DNA from: an uncultured Pseudogracilibacillus sp.
GTDB lineage: Bacteria > Bacillota > Bacilli > Bacillales > Amphibacillaceae
Length of the DNA stretch: 18,238 nt
Direction of reading: 5' to 3'
NCBI GenBank assembly: GCA_937960785.1
Contig: CALGOZ010000018.1
Coordinates: 1 to 18,238, forward strand
Translations under genes and position numbers: made by a program
Notes under the pieces: generated by a model
What the model saw: only the letters and a program-made list of their open reading frames with translations
Databases searched by the model: none
Told to the model about the DNA's origin: nothing
Part shown: positions 8,058 through 15,944 of the stretch, piece by piece
Layout: each line of letters opens with the position of its first letter
Position numbering within the stretch: the stretch's first letter is position 1

Positions 8058-8066
8058 TGATACAAT
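8058..8066 (+). promoter_or_regulatory. Possible extended -10 promoter of menE
   Basis: TGA-TACAAT (TGnTACAAT) lies 28 bp before the menE start, downstream of the menB terminator. No convincing -35 is visible at 16–18 bp. The terminator implies that menE needs its own start, which supports but does not prove this site. Confidence 0.45.
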
Positions 8067-8093
8067 AAAATACGAGCTTAGGAGGGAAGAAAC

Positions 8094-9551
8094 TTGAGAA
8101 CAAACAATGAAATACCTCACTGGTTATCGAAGCAAGCCTCGTTACATCCTGAAAAAGTAGCTATTGAAGACCCGGAAGGTTTAAAGTTAACATTTCAGGA
8201 GTTACAAAGAAATAGTGAAAGCTTTGCTCGTAAATTAGCTAATTTCCCTATTGAAAAAGGCACTCGCATCGCTTTATTATCGAACAACAAGTTGGAAATG
8301 ATTTATGCGATTCATGCGTTAAGTTATCTAGGAGCGATTGTCGTATTATTAAATACCCGATTGACTTCATATGAGTTAACGGATCAATTAAATCGATCAG
8401 AAGCTAAACTATTAATTACAACCGAAAGTTTACAGGAAGAAAAGGATTTAGCTTTTACTCATACGACAACATTCCATGAAATCAACGGATTAGAAGAAGC
8501 TAATATTGCCCTTAATACAGAGATCAATTTAGAAGATCCTTTTACGATGATGTTCACATCGGGGACAACCGGTGCTCCTAAAGCTGTATTACATACTTAC
8601 GGTAATCATTGGTGGAGTGCTGTAGGTTCAGTGTTAAATCTCGGTCTACATGACCATGATAAATGGTTACTAACATTACCCCTTTTTCACGTAGGAGGTT
8701 TATCGATTTTAATCCGAAGCGTCATGTATGGAATGACTGTTTACTTTATGGAAAAGTACGACCAGGACCAGTTACTTGATGCTTTTATAAATAAAAAAGT
8801 GACAATTGCATCTTTAGTTACAGTAATGTTAAAGGATTTAACTCAAAAGTTAGAAGACCGTAAGTTACCGTCGTCTGTCCGCTGTATTTTACTTGGTGGT
8901 GGAAGTGTTCCAGAACCCTTATTACAGAAAGTAGAACAGTTAGAAATTCCACTCTTTCAATCTTATGGTATGACAGAGACAAGTTCACAGATAGCGACAT
9001 TAAGTAAAACTTATGCCCGAAAAAAGCTAGGTTCAGCGGGGAAACCATTATTTCCTGCCCAAATTAAAATCCATAAGCCAGATACTGAAGGAGTTGGTGA
9101 AATTATCGTAAAAGGTCCGATGGTATTCCACGGTTATGATCAATTACAAGAAGAAAATAAACGTGCCTTTAATGAAGGTTGGTTTCTTACTGGTGATTTA
9201 GGTTATATCGACGAGGATGGATTTTTATATGTCGTCGATCGGCGGACCGATTTAATCATTTCTGGTGGTGAAAATATTTATCCTTCAGAAGTAGAACAAG
9301 CTCTTTTAGCCCATGAAGTAGTAAAAGATGTAGCGGTCGTTGGTAAAGAGGATGAAGAGTGGGGCCAAGTGCCGGTTGCTTTCGTTGTCGTAAGCGATAA
9401 TATTGAAGGCGATACCCTTATATCTTTTGCAAAACAACGTATAGCTAGTTATAAAGTTCCGAAACAAATAATTTTCATGGATAAATTACCACGTAATGCT
9501 TCAAATAAAGTAATGCGCCATCGCTTAGCTGAGAAATTACGTAAGATATAA
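8094..9551 (+). CDS. menE: o-Succinylbenzoate–CoA ligase
   Basis: An ANL-superfamily adenylating enzyme of 485 residues that activates OSB to OSB-CoA, the substrate of MenB. Motifs: P-loop TSGTTGAPK (155–163), YGMTETSS (291–298), the hinge region with TGDLG (Asp368) and DRRTDLIISGGENIYP (382–397), and catalytic Lys472 in NASNKVMR. The length fits Bacillus MenE. The start is TTG, 8 nt after AGGAGG (8080–8085), an almost ideal ribosome site; no ATG competes. It is separated from menB by a terminator and its probable own promoter. In B. subtilis menC follows menE; here a gene of unknown function follows instead. Other acyl-CoA ligases look similar, but the neighbourhood fixes the role. Confidence 0.94.
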   Translation: MRTNNEIPHWLSKQASLHPEKVAIEDPEGLKLTFQELQRNSESFARKLANFPIEKGTRIALLSNNKLEMIYAIHALSYLGAIVVLLNTRLTSYELTDQLNRSEAKLLITTESLQEEKDLAFTHTTTFHEINGLEEANIALNTEINLEDPFTMMFTSGTTGAPKAVLHTYGNHWWSAVGSVLNLGLHDHDKWLLTLPLFHVGGLSILIRSVMYGMTVYFMEKYDQDQLLDAFINKKVTIASLVTVMLKDLTQKLEDRKLPSSVRCILLGGGSVPEPLLQKVEQLEIPLFQSYGMTETSSQIATLSKTYARKKLGSAGKPLFPAQIKIHKPDTEGVGEIIVKGPMVFHGYDQLQEENKRAFNEGWFLTGDLGYIDEDGFLYVVDRRTDLIISGGENIYPSEVEQALLAHEVVKDVAVVGKEDEEWGQVPVAFVVVSDNIEGDTLISFAKQRIASYKVPKQIIFMDKLPRNASNKVMRHRLAEKLRKI

Positions 9552-9645
9552 CAGGATAAAAAAATAAACATTTATACATGATAATCGATGTAATCGTCCA
9601 TCTTAATAAATAGAAAGTTATAATTTATAAGGAGGGTACGATTAC

Positions 9646-9981
9646 ATGGACCGAAAAACGTATTATGTAAATATGCAATCGCGAGAAATTTCTCAAATAA
9701 AGTTTCAAAATAACCATCATTATACGATTCATGCAACCGAGGATGAGGTGCAGGAGCTTCGCCGGTTATTAAACAAAGTAGACGATGCGGATCGTTCTGC
9801 TTACTGGCGTTCGCATATTCCCTTTGAACCTTATCACCGGGACTTACCGAACGACCGTTATGATGCTGCTTTTACCGATGCTTTAGAACTTATTTATAGG
9901 ATTGGTGATGAGCAAACGAAAATGTATATTGAGACAACCGGAGTATTAAAAGATCGTTCCTTAGATTCGAAACGTACGTAA
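9646..9981 (+). CDS. Conserved-looking small protein of unknown function
   Basis: A soluble 111-residue protein with no signal peptide or membrane segment. It is rich in charged and aromatic residues. A central stretch (about residues 58–73) reads HIPFEPYHRDLPNDRY, where clustered His, Arg, Asp and Tyr might form a functional site. The flanks look helical (residues 31–50 and 75–100). I do not recognise the family and give no function. ATG follows GGAGGG by about 9 nt, so translation is credible. A TATAAT at 9619–9624 is close upstream, but without a good -35. It lies 94 bp after menE and 67 bp before ytkD, whose own promoter appears to sit in that gap. Confidence 0.75.
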   Translation: MDRKTYYVNMQSREISQIKFQNNHHYTIHATEDEVQELRRLLNKVDDADRSAYWRSHIPFEPYHRDLPNDRYDAAFTDALELIYRIGDEQTKMYIETTGVLKDRSLDSKRT

Positions 9982-9986
9982 ACGTA

Positions 9987-10015
9987 TTTTCAAAACAACT
10001 GAATTACGCTACAAT
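9987..10015 (+). promoter_or_regulatory. Predicted promoter of ytkD
   Basis: TTTTCA (9987–9992), a 17-bp spacer and TACAAT (10010–10015). The -35 matches four of six consensus bases and the -10 five of six. The predicted start lies about 27 nt before the ytkD ATG. Confidence 0.5.
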
Positions 10016-10048
10016 AAAATTAGATTATGTAGAAGGTAGTTGTGATAG

Positions 10049-10543
10049 ATGATTTATACGTTTACTGATTTTTATCGCAATGAGGTAAAGTTATCCTTCG
10101 ACAAAGAACCTTTTTCAAAAAATCCAAAACATGTCTGGGTTATTTGTTATTATGAAGGAAAATGGTTACTTACGAAACATCGTACTCGTGGAATAGAATT
10201 TCCTGGGGGAAAAGTAGAACGAGGCGAAACTGCCGAAGAAGCTGCTTACCGAGAAGTGATGGAAGAAACAGGAGCGGAAATTAAAACGTTACGTTATGTC
10301 GCTCAATATTTCGTGGCAGGTAAAGCTGGCCAAATTATTAAAAATGTATATTTTGCCGAAATTGATAAGTTGTTAGACCAAGCTCATTATTACGAAACTG
10401 AAGGACCAGTTTTGTTAGAACAATTACCAGCGAATATAAAAAGTAATGAACAATTTAGTTTTATGATGAAAGATGAAGTACTTGTTCGTAGTCTCGATTT
10501 CATTGAGAAAAAGTTTTTAAATAAAGTCACATCACAAGATTGA
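10049..10543 (+). CDS. ytkD: Nudix hydrolase, YtkD/MutTA type (8-oxo-dGTP diphosphatase family)
   Basis: A 164-residue Nudix protein. The complete Nudix box begins at Gly54, with Glu60, Arg68-Glu69, Glu72-Glu73 and Gly75 in place, so the Mg2+-binding catalytic site is intact. The HVWVICYYEGKWLLT start, EFPGGKVE and the C-terminal GPVLLEQLP...FSFMMKDEVL blocks match B. subtilis YtkD. That enzyme removes diphosphate from 8-oxo-dGTP and also acts as an RNA pyrophosphohydrolase-like nucleoside triphosphatase. The start is ATG; the nearest ribosome-like sequence, GAAGG, is rather far (about 12 nt). A terminator follows immediately. Position next to the ytl genes is as in B. subtilis. Confidence 0.9.
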   Translation: MIYTFTDFYRNEVKLSFDKEPFSKNPKHVWVICYYEGKWLLTKHRTRGIEFPGGKVERGETAEEAAYREVMEETGAEIKTLRYVAQYFVAGKAGQIIKNVYFAEIDKLLDQAHYYETEGPVLLEQLPANIKSNEQFSFMMKDEVLVRSLDFIEKKFLNKVTSQD

Positions 10544-10552
10544 CAAAGAAGG

Positions 10553-10594
10553 AAGACGGTATTCTAAGCAAAAATGCTTGTTACCGTCTTTTTG
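10553..10594. terminator. Rho-independent terminator after ytkD, possibly bidirectional
   Basis: AAGACGGTA pairs with TACCGTCTT, with an inner stem AAGCA/TGCTT, followed by TTTTTG on the plus strand. On the minus strand the same stem is followed by a pyrimidine-rich tail (CTTCCTTCTTTG), so it may also stop ytlD transcription. A further 9-bp inverted repeat, AACAGCTAA (10597–10605) / TTAGCTGTT (10632–10640), lies between it and the ytlD stop. Confidence 0.8.
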
Positions 10595-10645
10595 TAAACA
10601 GCTAATTAATTTATACAGAGTATTTTAGTTTTTAGCTGTTAGCTA

Positions 10646-11452
10646 TTATTTTAACCGTTTAATTAAAAGTTGTTCCAATCGTTCGACTAGCACATACATC
10701 ATCGCCGCAAGAAGGGCAATCACGACTAAGCTAGCCATCACTAGTGTAAAATCAAAGGTTTGAAAACCGTATATAATTAAATAGCCGAGACCTTGATTTG
10801 ATACAAGAAATTCACCGACAATAATTCCAACCCAACTGAGGCCAACATTTACTTTTAAAGTTGAAATCATAGTTGGAATTGTAGCTGGAAATACAACTTC
10901 TTTAAAGCACGTAAAACGCGATGCACCGAAACTCCGGACAACAGCAAGATAGTTAGGATTCACTTCATTAAAGGCAGTGTAGACAACAATTGTTGTTATA
11001 ATGATCGATATAATTGCTCCCATTACGATAATCGAAAACATTCCGGGTCCAATTGCAACGATAATCATCGGGCCAAGAGCGACTTTAGGCATTGCATTTA
11101 ATACTACGAGATAAGGATCGATAATTTCAGCAAGGCGTGTGGAGGACCAAAGAATCGAAGCGATTACAATTCCACCAACCGTACCTAAAATAAATCCTAA
11201 AATCGTTTCGAAAATAGTATACTGCAAATGCGGAAGAAATGTTCCATCAACAAATTTTTCACCGAGTAATTGCATTACTTTTGTTGGGGAACTAAAAATT
11301 AACGGATCGATTATATGATGTTTACTCGTATATTCCCAAAGAAAAATTAGCATGATTAAAATTACAATTTGTGTCGTAATAATCCATTGACGTCGGCGAC
11401 GTCTTTTACGTAAATATTGTTTATACATCACCTTATCCTTTGTTTGCTTCAT
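10646..11452 (-). CDS. ytlD: ABC importer permease, YtlD (NitT/TauT/Ssu family)
   Basis: An inner-membrane permease of about 268 residues with six predicted membrane segments. A strongly basic N terminus (KRRRRRQ) precedes the first segment, placing it on the cytoplasmic side. The EAA loop that contacts the ATPase is visible as RSFGASRFTCFKEVVFPATI. The fold is BPD-transporter type as in SsuC/TauC. The frame is open to a GTG at 11461. ATG 11452 (after GAAGGTG, overlapping the ytlC end) and ATG 11428 (after AAAGGA, 4 nt past the ytlC stop) are both plausible; I list 11452. It is the last gene of ytlA–ytlC–ytlD. Substrate is not known from sequence; relatives carry sulfonates, nitrate, taurine or thiamine precursors. 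Confidence 0.88.
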   Translation of the reverse strand: MKQTKDKVMYKQYLRKRRRRRQWIITTQIVILIMLIFLWEYTSKHHIIDPLIFSSPTKVMQLLGEKFVDGTFLPHLQYTIFETILGFILGTVGGIVIASILWSSTRLAEIIDPYLVVLNAMPKVALGPMIIVAIGPGMFSIIVMGAIISIIITTIVVYTAFNEVNPNYLAVVRSFGASRFTCFKEVVFPATIPTMISTLKVNVGLSWVGIIVGEFLVSNQGLGYLIIYGFQTFDFTLVMASLVVIALLAAMMYVLVERLEQLLIKRLK

Positions 11453-12236
11453 TAGTTGCACCTTCTTTCATTGCATCAGTTTGCTGAAATTCGTGCCAAA
11501 TTTCATCAAATAGTGGCCGATAATCCTCATGCCGCCGAACGTAAAACGGTTCGATACGCCGTAGCACATCAGGAATGACAAAAGTTTTTTTAATTGATCC
11601 TGGAGACGTACCCATTAAGAAGATTCGATCGCTCATCGAAATCGCTTCAGCAATGTCGTGAGTGACGAGGATCACTGTTTTACGATACGTTTTCATTAGT
11701 TTATGGACGACGTTTTCTAACTGAAGTTTTGTAACGTAATCTAATGCTGAGAAGGGTTCATCGAAGAGTAGAATTTCAGGATCAGTCATTAAAGTACGCA
11801 CAAGGGCGACCCGTTGACGCATACCTCCCGATAATGAAGTAGGATAGTCATTTTCTGTATGCGATAGCTGTACGTCGTTTAATAGTTTTCGGGCTTGACG
11901 AATAGTTTCAGAAGTTATTTGTTTTTGTATTTTTGGACCGAGTAGAATGTTATTAAAGATTGTCTTCCATGGGAATAAATAATCCTGTTGTAACATATAC
12001 CCAACTTCAGTTGTCGTCTCTGTTAACGGTTCACCATCAAGAGTTATCGTTCCATTCGTCTGTTCAAGTAGGCGAGCAATTAATGAAAGAATCGTAGACT
12101 TGCCACAACCACTCGGGCCGATAATTGATACAAATTCTCCTTTTTCTACAGAAAAATTCACATCTTCTAAGGCTTTCGTATAACCCGATGGTGTAAAGTA
12201 ATGATGGGATACGTTCTTTAACTTTAAAAAAGCCAT
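11433..12236 (-). CDS. ytlC: ABC importer ATPase, YtlC (NitT/TauT/Ssu family)
   Basis: A 267-residue nucleotide-binding subunit. Walker A GPSGCGKS (40–47), Q-loop Gln84 in YMLQQDYLFPW, signature LSGGM (135–139), Walker B ILLFDE (155–160) and H-loop His193 in VTHD are all present, so it should be an active ATPase. The LFPWKT after the Q-loop is typical of the SsuB/TauB group. The start ATG is preceded by GGAAGGTG about 10 nt upstream. It lies 33 bp after ytlA, and its end overlaps or abuts the ytlD start, so the three form one operon. It works on the cytoplasmic face with YtlD. Confidence 0.93.
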   Translation of the reverse strand: MAFLKLKNVSHHYFTPSGYTKALEDVNFSVEKGEFVSIIGPSGCGKSTILSLIARLLEQTNGTITLDGEPLTETTTEVGYMLQQDYLFPWKTIFNNILLGPKIQKQITSETIRQARKLLNDVQLSHTENDYPTSLSGGMRQRVALVRTLMTDPEILLFDEPFSALDYVTKLQLENVVHKLMKTYRKTVILVTHDIAEAISMSDRIFLMGTSPGSIKKTFVIPDVLRRIEPFYVRRHEDYRPLFDEIWHEFQQTDAMKEGATNEANKG

Positions 12237-12269
12237 TTATATTACACACCTTCCAATCTTCGGGCTATT

Positions 12270-13274
12270 TTATTCACCATCAACTTCAGATATTACTTGC
12301 TTAGCAATATCTGTTTCGACAAGCTCATCATAAGGTGCATCCCCTGGTAATTCTCCGGCTTCATCCATAATGTGTAATAAATTATCCCAAGCTTCTTTCG
12401 ATAAAAGCGGATCAAAGGCGAAAGACTCCTGCTCTTTGTAACGCTCAATCGAAGAGGTTAAAATCTCGATTGTCGAATCTTCAAAATAAGGAGCGACAAC
12501 TTCGGCTATTTCGGCAGCGTCGGTTTCCCGAACCCATTTTTGGGCTTTATAAATTGCTCGAGTAAACCGGTAAATCATATCTCTATCTTCGGCTAGACGA
12601 CTTTCTTTTGTCATATATACTGTATATGGGATAATTCCCGATGCTTCACCAAAAGAAGCAATTACATGCCCTTTTCCCTCTTGTTCAAAAACGCTAGCAG
12701 TTGGTTCAAAAAGCTGGACAAATTTTGCATCACCTGAAACGAAGGCACTTGGAATATTTGCAAAGTCGATATGCTGAATTAATTCTTTTAAGTCACCATG
12801 TGGATCGACACCGTGTTTTTTAAGCACATGTTCACCTACCATCTGGGGCATGCCACCTTTACGTTGCCCTAGGAAAACTTCATCACGTAAATCATCCCAG
12901 CTAAATTCGGGGACGGGTTCTTTTGCAACTAAAAATGTGCCATCTGTTTGAGTTAATTGAGTGAAGTTAATGATTGGATCCGTTGCATCTTGGGAATGAA
13001 CGTAAATTGAAGTTTCGGAACCGACAAGGGCAATATCTGCGTGATCCGAAAGTAGAGCTGTCATCGTTTTATCACCGCCCCAAGTCGTTTGTAAATCTAC
13101 TTCTAATCCTTCTTCTTCAAAGAATCCTTTTTCTAAGGCAACATATTGTGGTGTATAAAATACGGAACGAGTTACTTCGGCTAAGGTTATTTTCGTTTTA
13201 CCAGAGCTTTGACAAGCAATAAGCATAAGCATTGAACAAATGAATAGAAAACTTATTAAGGTAAATCTCTTCAA
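12270..13274 (-). CDS. ytlA: ABC importer substrate-binding lipoprotein, YtlA
   Basis: A 334-residue lipoprotein. The signal peptide MKRFTLISFLFICSMLMLIAC ends with lipobox LIAC and lipidated Cys21. The mature part has the NMT1/SsuA-like pattern: VFYTPQYVALEKGFFEEEGLEVDL, then ALLSDHADIALVGSETS, with the binding cleft expected between two lobes. The protein is anchored to the outer face of the membrane and delivers ligand to YtlD/YtlC. Length equals B. subtilis YtlA, and synteny (ytkD, ytl genes, pckA, metK) is shared. The ribosome site GAAAGGAGC precedes ATG. I found no TPP or SAM riboswitch in the leader, so nothing in control DNA reveals the ligand. Thiamine-precursor, sulfonate or other small anions remain possible. 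Confidence 0.9.
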   Translation of the reverse strand: MKRFTLISFLFICSMLMLIACQSSGKTKITLAEVTRSVFYTPQYVALEKGFFEEEGLEVDLQTTWGGDKTMTALLSDHADIALVGSETSIYVHSQDATDPIINFTQLTQTDGTFLVAKEPVPEFSWDDLRDEVFLGQRKGGMPQMVGEHVLKKHGVDPHGDLKELIQHIDFANIPSAFVSGDAKFVQLFEPTASVFEQEGKGHVIASFGEASGIIPYTVYMTKESRLAEDRDMIYRFTRAIYKAQKWVRETDAAEIAEVVAPYFEDSTIEILTSSIERYKEQESFAFDPLLSKEAWDNLLHIMDEAGELPGDAPYDELVETDIAKQVISEVDGE

Positions 13275-13650
13275 TCTACTGCTCCTTTCAAAGTTCCTTA
13301 ATCAACAATAGCGTATGCACACTTGCCATAATTTGTGCTAAAAATAAGAACCTAAACAGAGTGAAAGAAGTAAGTAAGGGAGTTTTTTACTGTATTTATT
13401 GTTTGAACTTTGTTGGACATTGGGAGGTTTATCTCGCCATAAAAGGCAATTTTTAATTTAAATAGTTAAATTCAGGTGGATTATGTTCTATTAAGTAGCT
13501 TTTAAGTTAAAATATAGGACAACTATTAGAAATGTAACTTAATTTCTTTTGTCGGCTTAAAAGAGTAGAGGAATGTAAATAAGAGGGCCTTTCTGAGAAT
13601 AGCTTTTAAAAGAAGCATATCGTTCTTAGGATTGGATTTGTAGTTTTAAA
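13275..13650. other. Leader and intergenic DNA between ytlA and pckA
   Basis: About 375 AT-rich bases. I see no gene with a ribosome site, no riboswitch core and no convincing promoter, although the ytlA promoter must lie here on the minus strand. A 7-bp inverted repeat TTAAGTT (13502–13508) / AACTTAA (13536–13542) and two copies of TAGCTTTTAA (near 13496 and 13602) are the only structure noticed; neither is strong. Confidence 0.5.
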
Positions 13651-13690
13651 ATAAAAAAAGAAGTACAAACAATATATCGTTTGCACTTCT
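13651..13690 (-). terminator. Rho-independent terminator of pckA
   Basis: On the minus strand AGAAGTGCAAAC (13690–13679) pairs with GTTTGTACTTCT (13670–13659) through one G·U pair, followed by a run of seven T. It starts 12 bp after the pckA stop. Confidence 0.9.
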
Positions 13691-13701
13691 GTGAATTGAT
13701 T

Positions 13702-15288
13702 TTATTTATATGTTGGTCCTGCAGCTTTAATTTCGTCGCTTGCATTTTCGAACTTTTCAAAGTTCTTATGGAATTCACGAGCGAGCTTTTTCGCTTGTTC
13801 ATCATAAGCTTCTTTATCTTCCCAAGTATTTCTTGGAACGAGTACCTCATCTGGTACTCCTGGAACGTGAGCTGGGATGTGTAAGCCGAAGATGTCATCG
13901 ACAATTGTTTCGACTTTATTTAACTCACCTTCAAGAGCTGCAGTAATCATTGCTCGCGTATAGGACAGTTGCATACGCTCACCTACACCATATGGTCCAC
14001 CGGTCCAACCAGTGTTAACGAGGAATACGTTCGCGTTAAACTGATCAATTTTTTCACCGAGCATATCAGCATATTTATCCGGTGAAAGTGGTAAAAACGG
14101 TGAGCCAAAGCAAGCTGAGAAAGCTGGTTCAGGATCTGTAATGCCTCGTTCAGTTCCAGCTAACTTACTTGTATATCCACTTAAGAAATGGTACATTGCT
14201 TGTTCTTTCGTTAATTTACTGATTGGCGGTAATGTACCAGAAGCATCTGCTGTTAAGAAAATAATTGTATTCGGGTGACCTGCAACGCTTGGTGTAACGA
14301 TGTTATCGATACTCTCTAATGGATAGGCAGCACGAGTGTTTTCTGTTAAGGATGTATCTGAATAATCTGGCTCACGAGTATCTTCATCGACTACGACGTT
14401 TTCTAAGACTGAACCGAAACGGATTGCATTATAAATTTGTGGTTCTTTTTCTTCAGATAAGTCGACACACTTCGCGTAGCATCCACCTTCGATATTAAAT
14501 ACACCGTTAGGACTCCATCCGTGTTCATCATCACCAATTAACTTACGATATGGGTCAGCCGATAATGTCGTTTTTCCTGTTCCAGATAAACCGAAGAATA
14601 GGGCGACGTCACCCTCCTTACCGACGTTAGCTGAACAGTGCATGGATAAGACGTTTTCCTGTGGAAGCAAGTAGTTCATTACAGAGAAAATGGACTTTTT
14701 GATTTCTCCAGCGTATTCAGTTCCACCGATTAAGATAACTCGTTCTTTGAAAGAAATAACGATAAAGGTTTCTGAGTTTGTTCCGTCAACTTCCGGATCA
14801 GCTTTACATGTCGGAGCTGCTAATACTGTAAAGGCTGTGTCATGCTCTTGTAATTCTTCTTCTGTAGGTGCGATGAAAAGCTGGCGAGCGAATAAGTTGT
14901 GCCATGCATATTCGTTAATTACTTGCACATCGAGTTGATATTTTTTGTCCGCACCAGCGAAACCTTTAAATGAGAAAAGTTCATCCTTTGAGTTGAGATG
15001 ATCGACTACTTTTTTATAAAGTTTTTCGAAAGAATCTTCATCAATCGGCTGGTTTACAGAACCCCAATCAACCGTGTTTTCAGTAATCTCATCACGAACG
15101 ATGAAACGATCATTAGGAGAGCGTCCTGTATATTTACCTGTTGTGGCGCGAACAGCACCAGTAGCAGTTAATACACCTTCATTTCGTGATAAAAACTTCT
15201 CAACAAGTAAAGGAACTGATAAATTGTTATGCAAATTCGGGTGATTTGCAAACTTTTCGGGTGCAGTTGATTTTGCTGTCATACTCAT
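13702..15288 (-). CDS. pckA: Phosphoenolpyruvate carboxykinase (ATP)
   Basis: Converts oxaloacetate and ATP to phosphoenolpyruvate, CO2 and ADP, the first committed step of gluconeogenesis. Motifs: TGRSPNDRF with Arg56, kinase-1a P-loop GLSGTGKTT (233–241), kinase-2 LIGDDEHGW (from 250), and FLTADASGTLPPISKL. The frame is open to TTG 15321, but that start lacks a ribosome site. ATG 15288 gives 528 residues and the same 38-residue distance to NEG as recalled for Bacillus anthracis PckA, so I prefer it. ATG 15300, with AGGA 6 nt upstream, is possible. It is a single-gene unit with its own promoter region, two CcpN-like boxes and a strong terminator, which fits repression during growth on sugar. 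Confidence 0.96.
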   Translation of the reverse strand: MSMTAKSTAPEKFANHPNLHNNLSVPLLVEKFLSRNEGVLTATGAVRATTGKYTGRSPNDRFIVRDEITENTVDWGSVNQPIDEDSFEKLYKKVVDHLNSKDELFSFKGFAGADKKYQLDVQVINEYAWHNLFARQLFIAPTEEELQEHDTAFTVLAAPTCKADPEVDGTNSETFIVISFKERVILIGGTEYAGEIKKSIFSVMNYLLPQENVLSMHCSANVGKEGDVALFFGLSGTGKTTLSADPYRKLIGDDEHGWSPNGVFNIEGGCYAKCVDLSEEKEPQIYNAIRFGSVLENVVVDEDTREPDYSDTSLTENTRAAYPLESIDNIVTPSVAGHPNTIIFLTADASGTLPPISKLTKEQAMYHFLSGYTSKLAGTERGITDPEPAFSACFGSPFLPLSPDKYADMLGEKIDQFNANVFLVNTGWTGGPYGVGERMQLSYTRAMITAALEGELNKVETIVDDIFGLHIPAHVPGVPDEVLVPRNTWEDKEAYDEQAKKLAREFHKNFEKFENASDEIKAAGPTYK

Positions 15289-15333
15289 TACTCTATCCAT
15301 CCTTTTTCCTGAATTACTCAATATTTTTTATAT

Positions 15334-15344
15334 AGTATAACATA
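15334..15344 (-). promoter_or_regulatory. CcpN-like operator box 2 upstream of pckA
   Basis: Minus strand TATGTTATACT matches the consensus I recall for the gluconeogenic repressor CcpN (TRTGHYATAYW) at all 11 positions. It also contains an extended -10 (TGTTATACT). CcpN represses pckA and gapB in B. subtilis. Confidence 0.6.
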
Positions 15345-15366
15345 TTAGGTTTAATAATACCTATTA

Positions 15367-15377
15367 AATATGTCATT
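15367..15377 (-). promoter_or_regulatory. CcpN-like operator box 1 upstream of pckA
   Basis: Minus strand AATGACATATT matches the same recalled CcpN consensus at 10 of 11 positions (A for T at the first). It has the same orientation as box 2 and lies 33 bp away, about three helical turns, so both would face the same side of the DNA. Confidence 0.5.
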
Positions 15378-15388
15378 CTTTCTATTAA

Positions 15389-15417
15389 ATTATACACAAA
15401 AGTTACAGTTTAGTGAA
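15389..15417 (-). promoter_or_regulatory. Predicted sigma-A promoter of pckA
   Basis: On the minus strand TTCACT (15417–15412), a 17-bp spacer and a perfect TATAAT (15394–15389). The predicted start would be just upstream of CcpN-like box 1. An extended -10 inside box 2 (TATACT, 15339–15334) is an alternative promoter. Confidence 0.55.
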
Positions 15418-15693
15418 ACTTCTCACAAAGATAGTGATAGAATATCGCATTTATCTCAGAAATTAAATATATTTTAACAAATATTTTCGATAGTACAAAA
15501 TAAAATGGTTATCTCACATGGTATATATTACTATACTTCACCCTACATAGAAGTGATGTAAAATTATATAGGTGATCCTTAGAAAATAACTTTAGGCAAA
15601 CTAGCATACTATTAAAGGTTTTAATTATTAATTACTATACTAAAGATAATCGATTTGCGCATATTTTCCATATAAAGCGTTGTTGTAAGTTGT
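15418..15693. other. AT-rich spacer between the pckA and metK promoters
   Basis: Strongly AT-rich DNA between divergent control regions. I see no open frame with a ribosome site and no stable stem with a T-run. Nothing further can be supported here. Confidence 0.5.
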
Positions 15694-15722
15694 TTGCTTT
15701 AAGAAGTAATCCTTGTTATACT
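15694..15722 (+). promoter_or_regulatory. Predicted promoter of the metK riboswitch transcript
   Basis: TTGCTT (15694–15699), a 17-bp spacer and TATACT (15717–15722) with TG at 15714–15715, an extended -10. It would place about 90 nt before the riboswitch. A closer alternative is TGT-AATAAT at 15799–15807 with TTAAAT 17 bp upstream, which would start only a few bases before the P1 stem. Confidence 0.5.
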
Positions 15723-15817
15723 ACCGTTAAATAATTAAGCAATTTTAAATCCATTAAGATAAATAATAATAAGCATAATTAAATTAATACTTTAAGGGTG
15801 TAATAATTTAGGGGATT

Positions 15818-15926
15818 CTCTTATTTAGAGTTGGTGGAGGGACAGACCCGAGGAAGCCCAGCAACCATCACACAATGTGAAAAGGTGCTCACCTGATGCA
15901 AGGTAATTTACCTTGAACAATAAGAG
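15818..15926 (+). promoter_or_regulatory. SAM-I (S-box) riboswitch aptamer of metK
   Basis: Stem P1 is CTCTTATT (15818–15825) with AATAAGAG (15919–15926). Between them are the S-box signatures: TTAGAG then GGTGGAGGGA, CCCGAGGAAGCCCAGCAACC, the P3 stem CACA/TGTG, AAGGTGC, CACCTGATGC and the P4 stem AAGGT/ACCTT followed by GAAC. It senses S-adenosylmethionine, the product of the downstream enzyme, and turns the gene off when SAM is plentiful. The antiterminator can be read directly: GAG-T-GAAAGG (15924–15933) complements CCTTTC-CTC (15945–15953), competing with both P1 and the terminator. Confidence 0.95.
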
Positions 15927-15944
15927 TGAAAGGTTGGCCTTTTT

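Noticed and set aside
12974..13222. 82-residue plus-strand frame inside ytlA
   Set aside because: It is antisense to the ytlA signal peptide and N-lobe, which have clear coding features.
13275..13650. Riboswitch ahead of ytlA
   Set aside because: I looked for TPP and SAM aptamer cores on the minus strand and found neither.
13626..13946. Short frames on both strands at the pckA 3' end
   Set aside because: They overlap pckA and its terminator in other frames and are low-complexity translations without ribosome sites.
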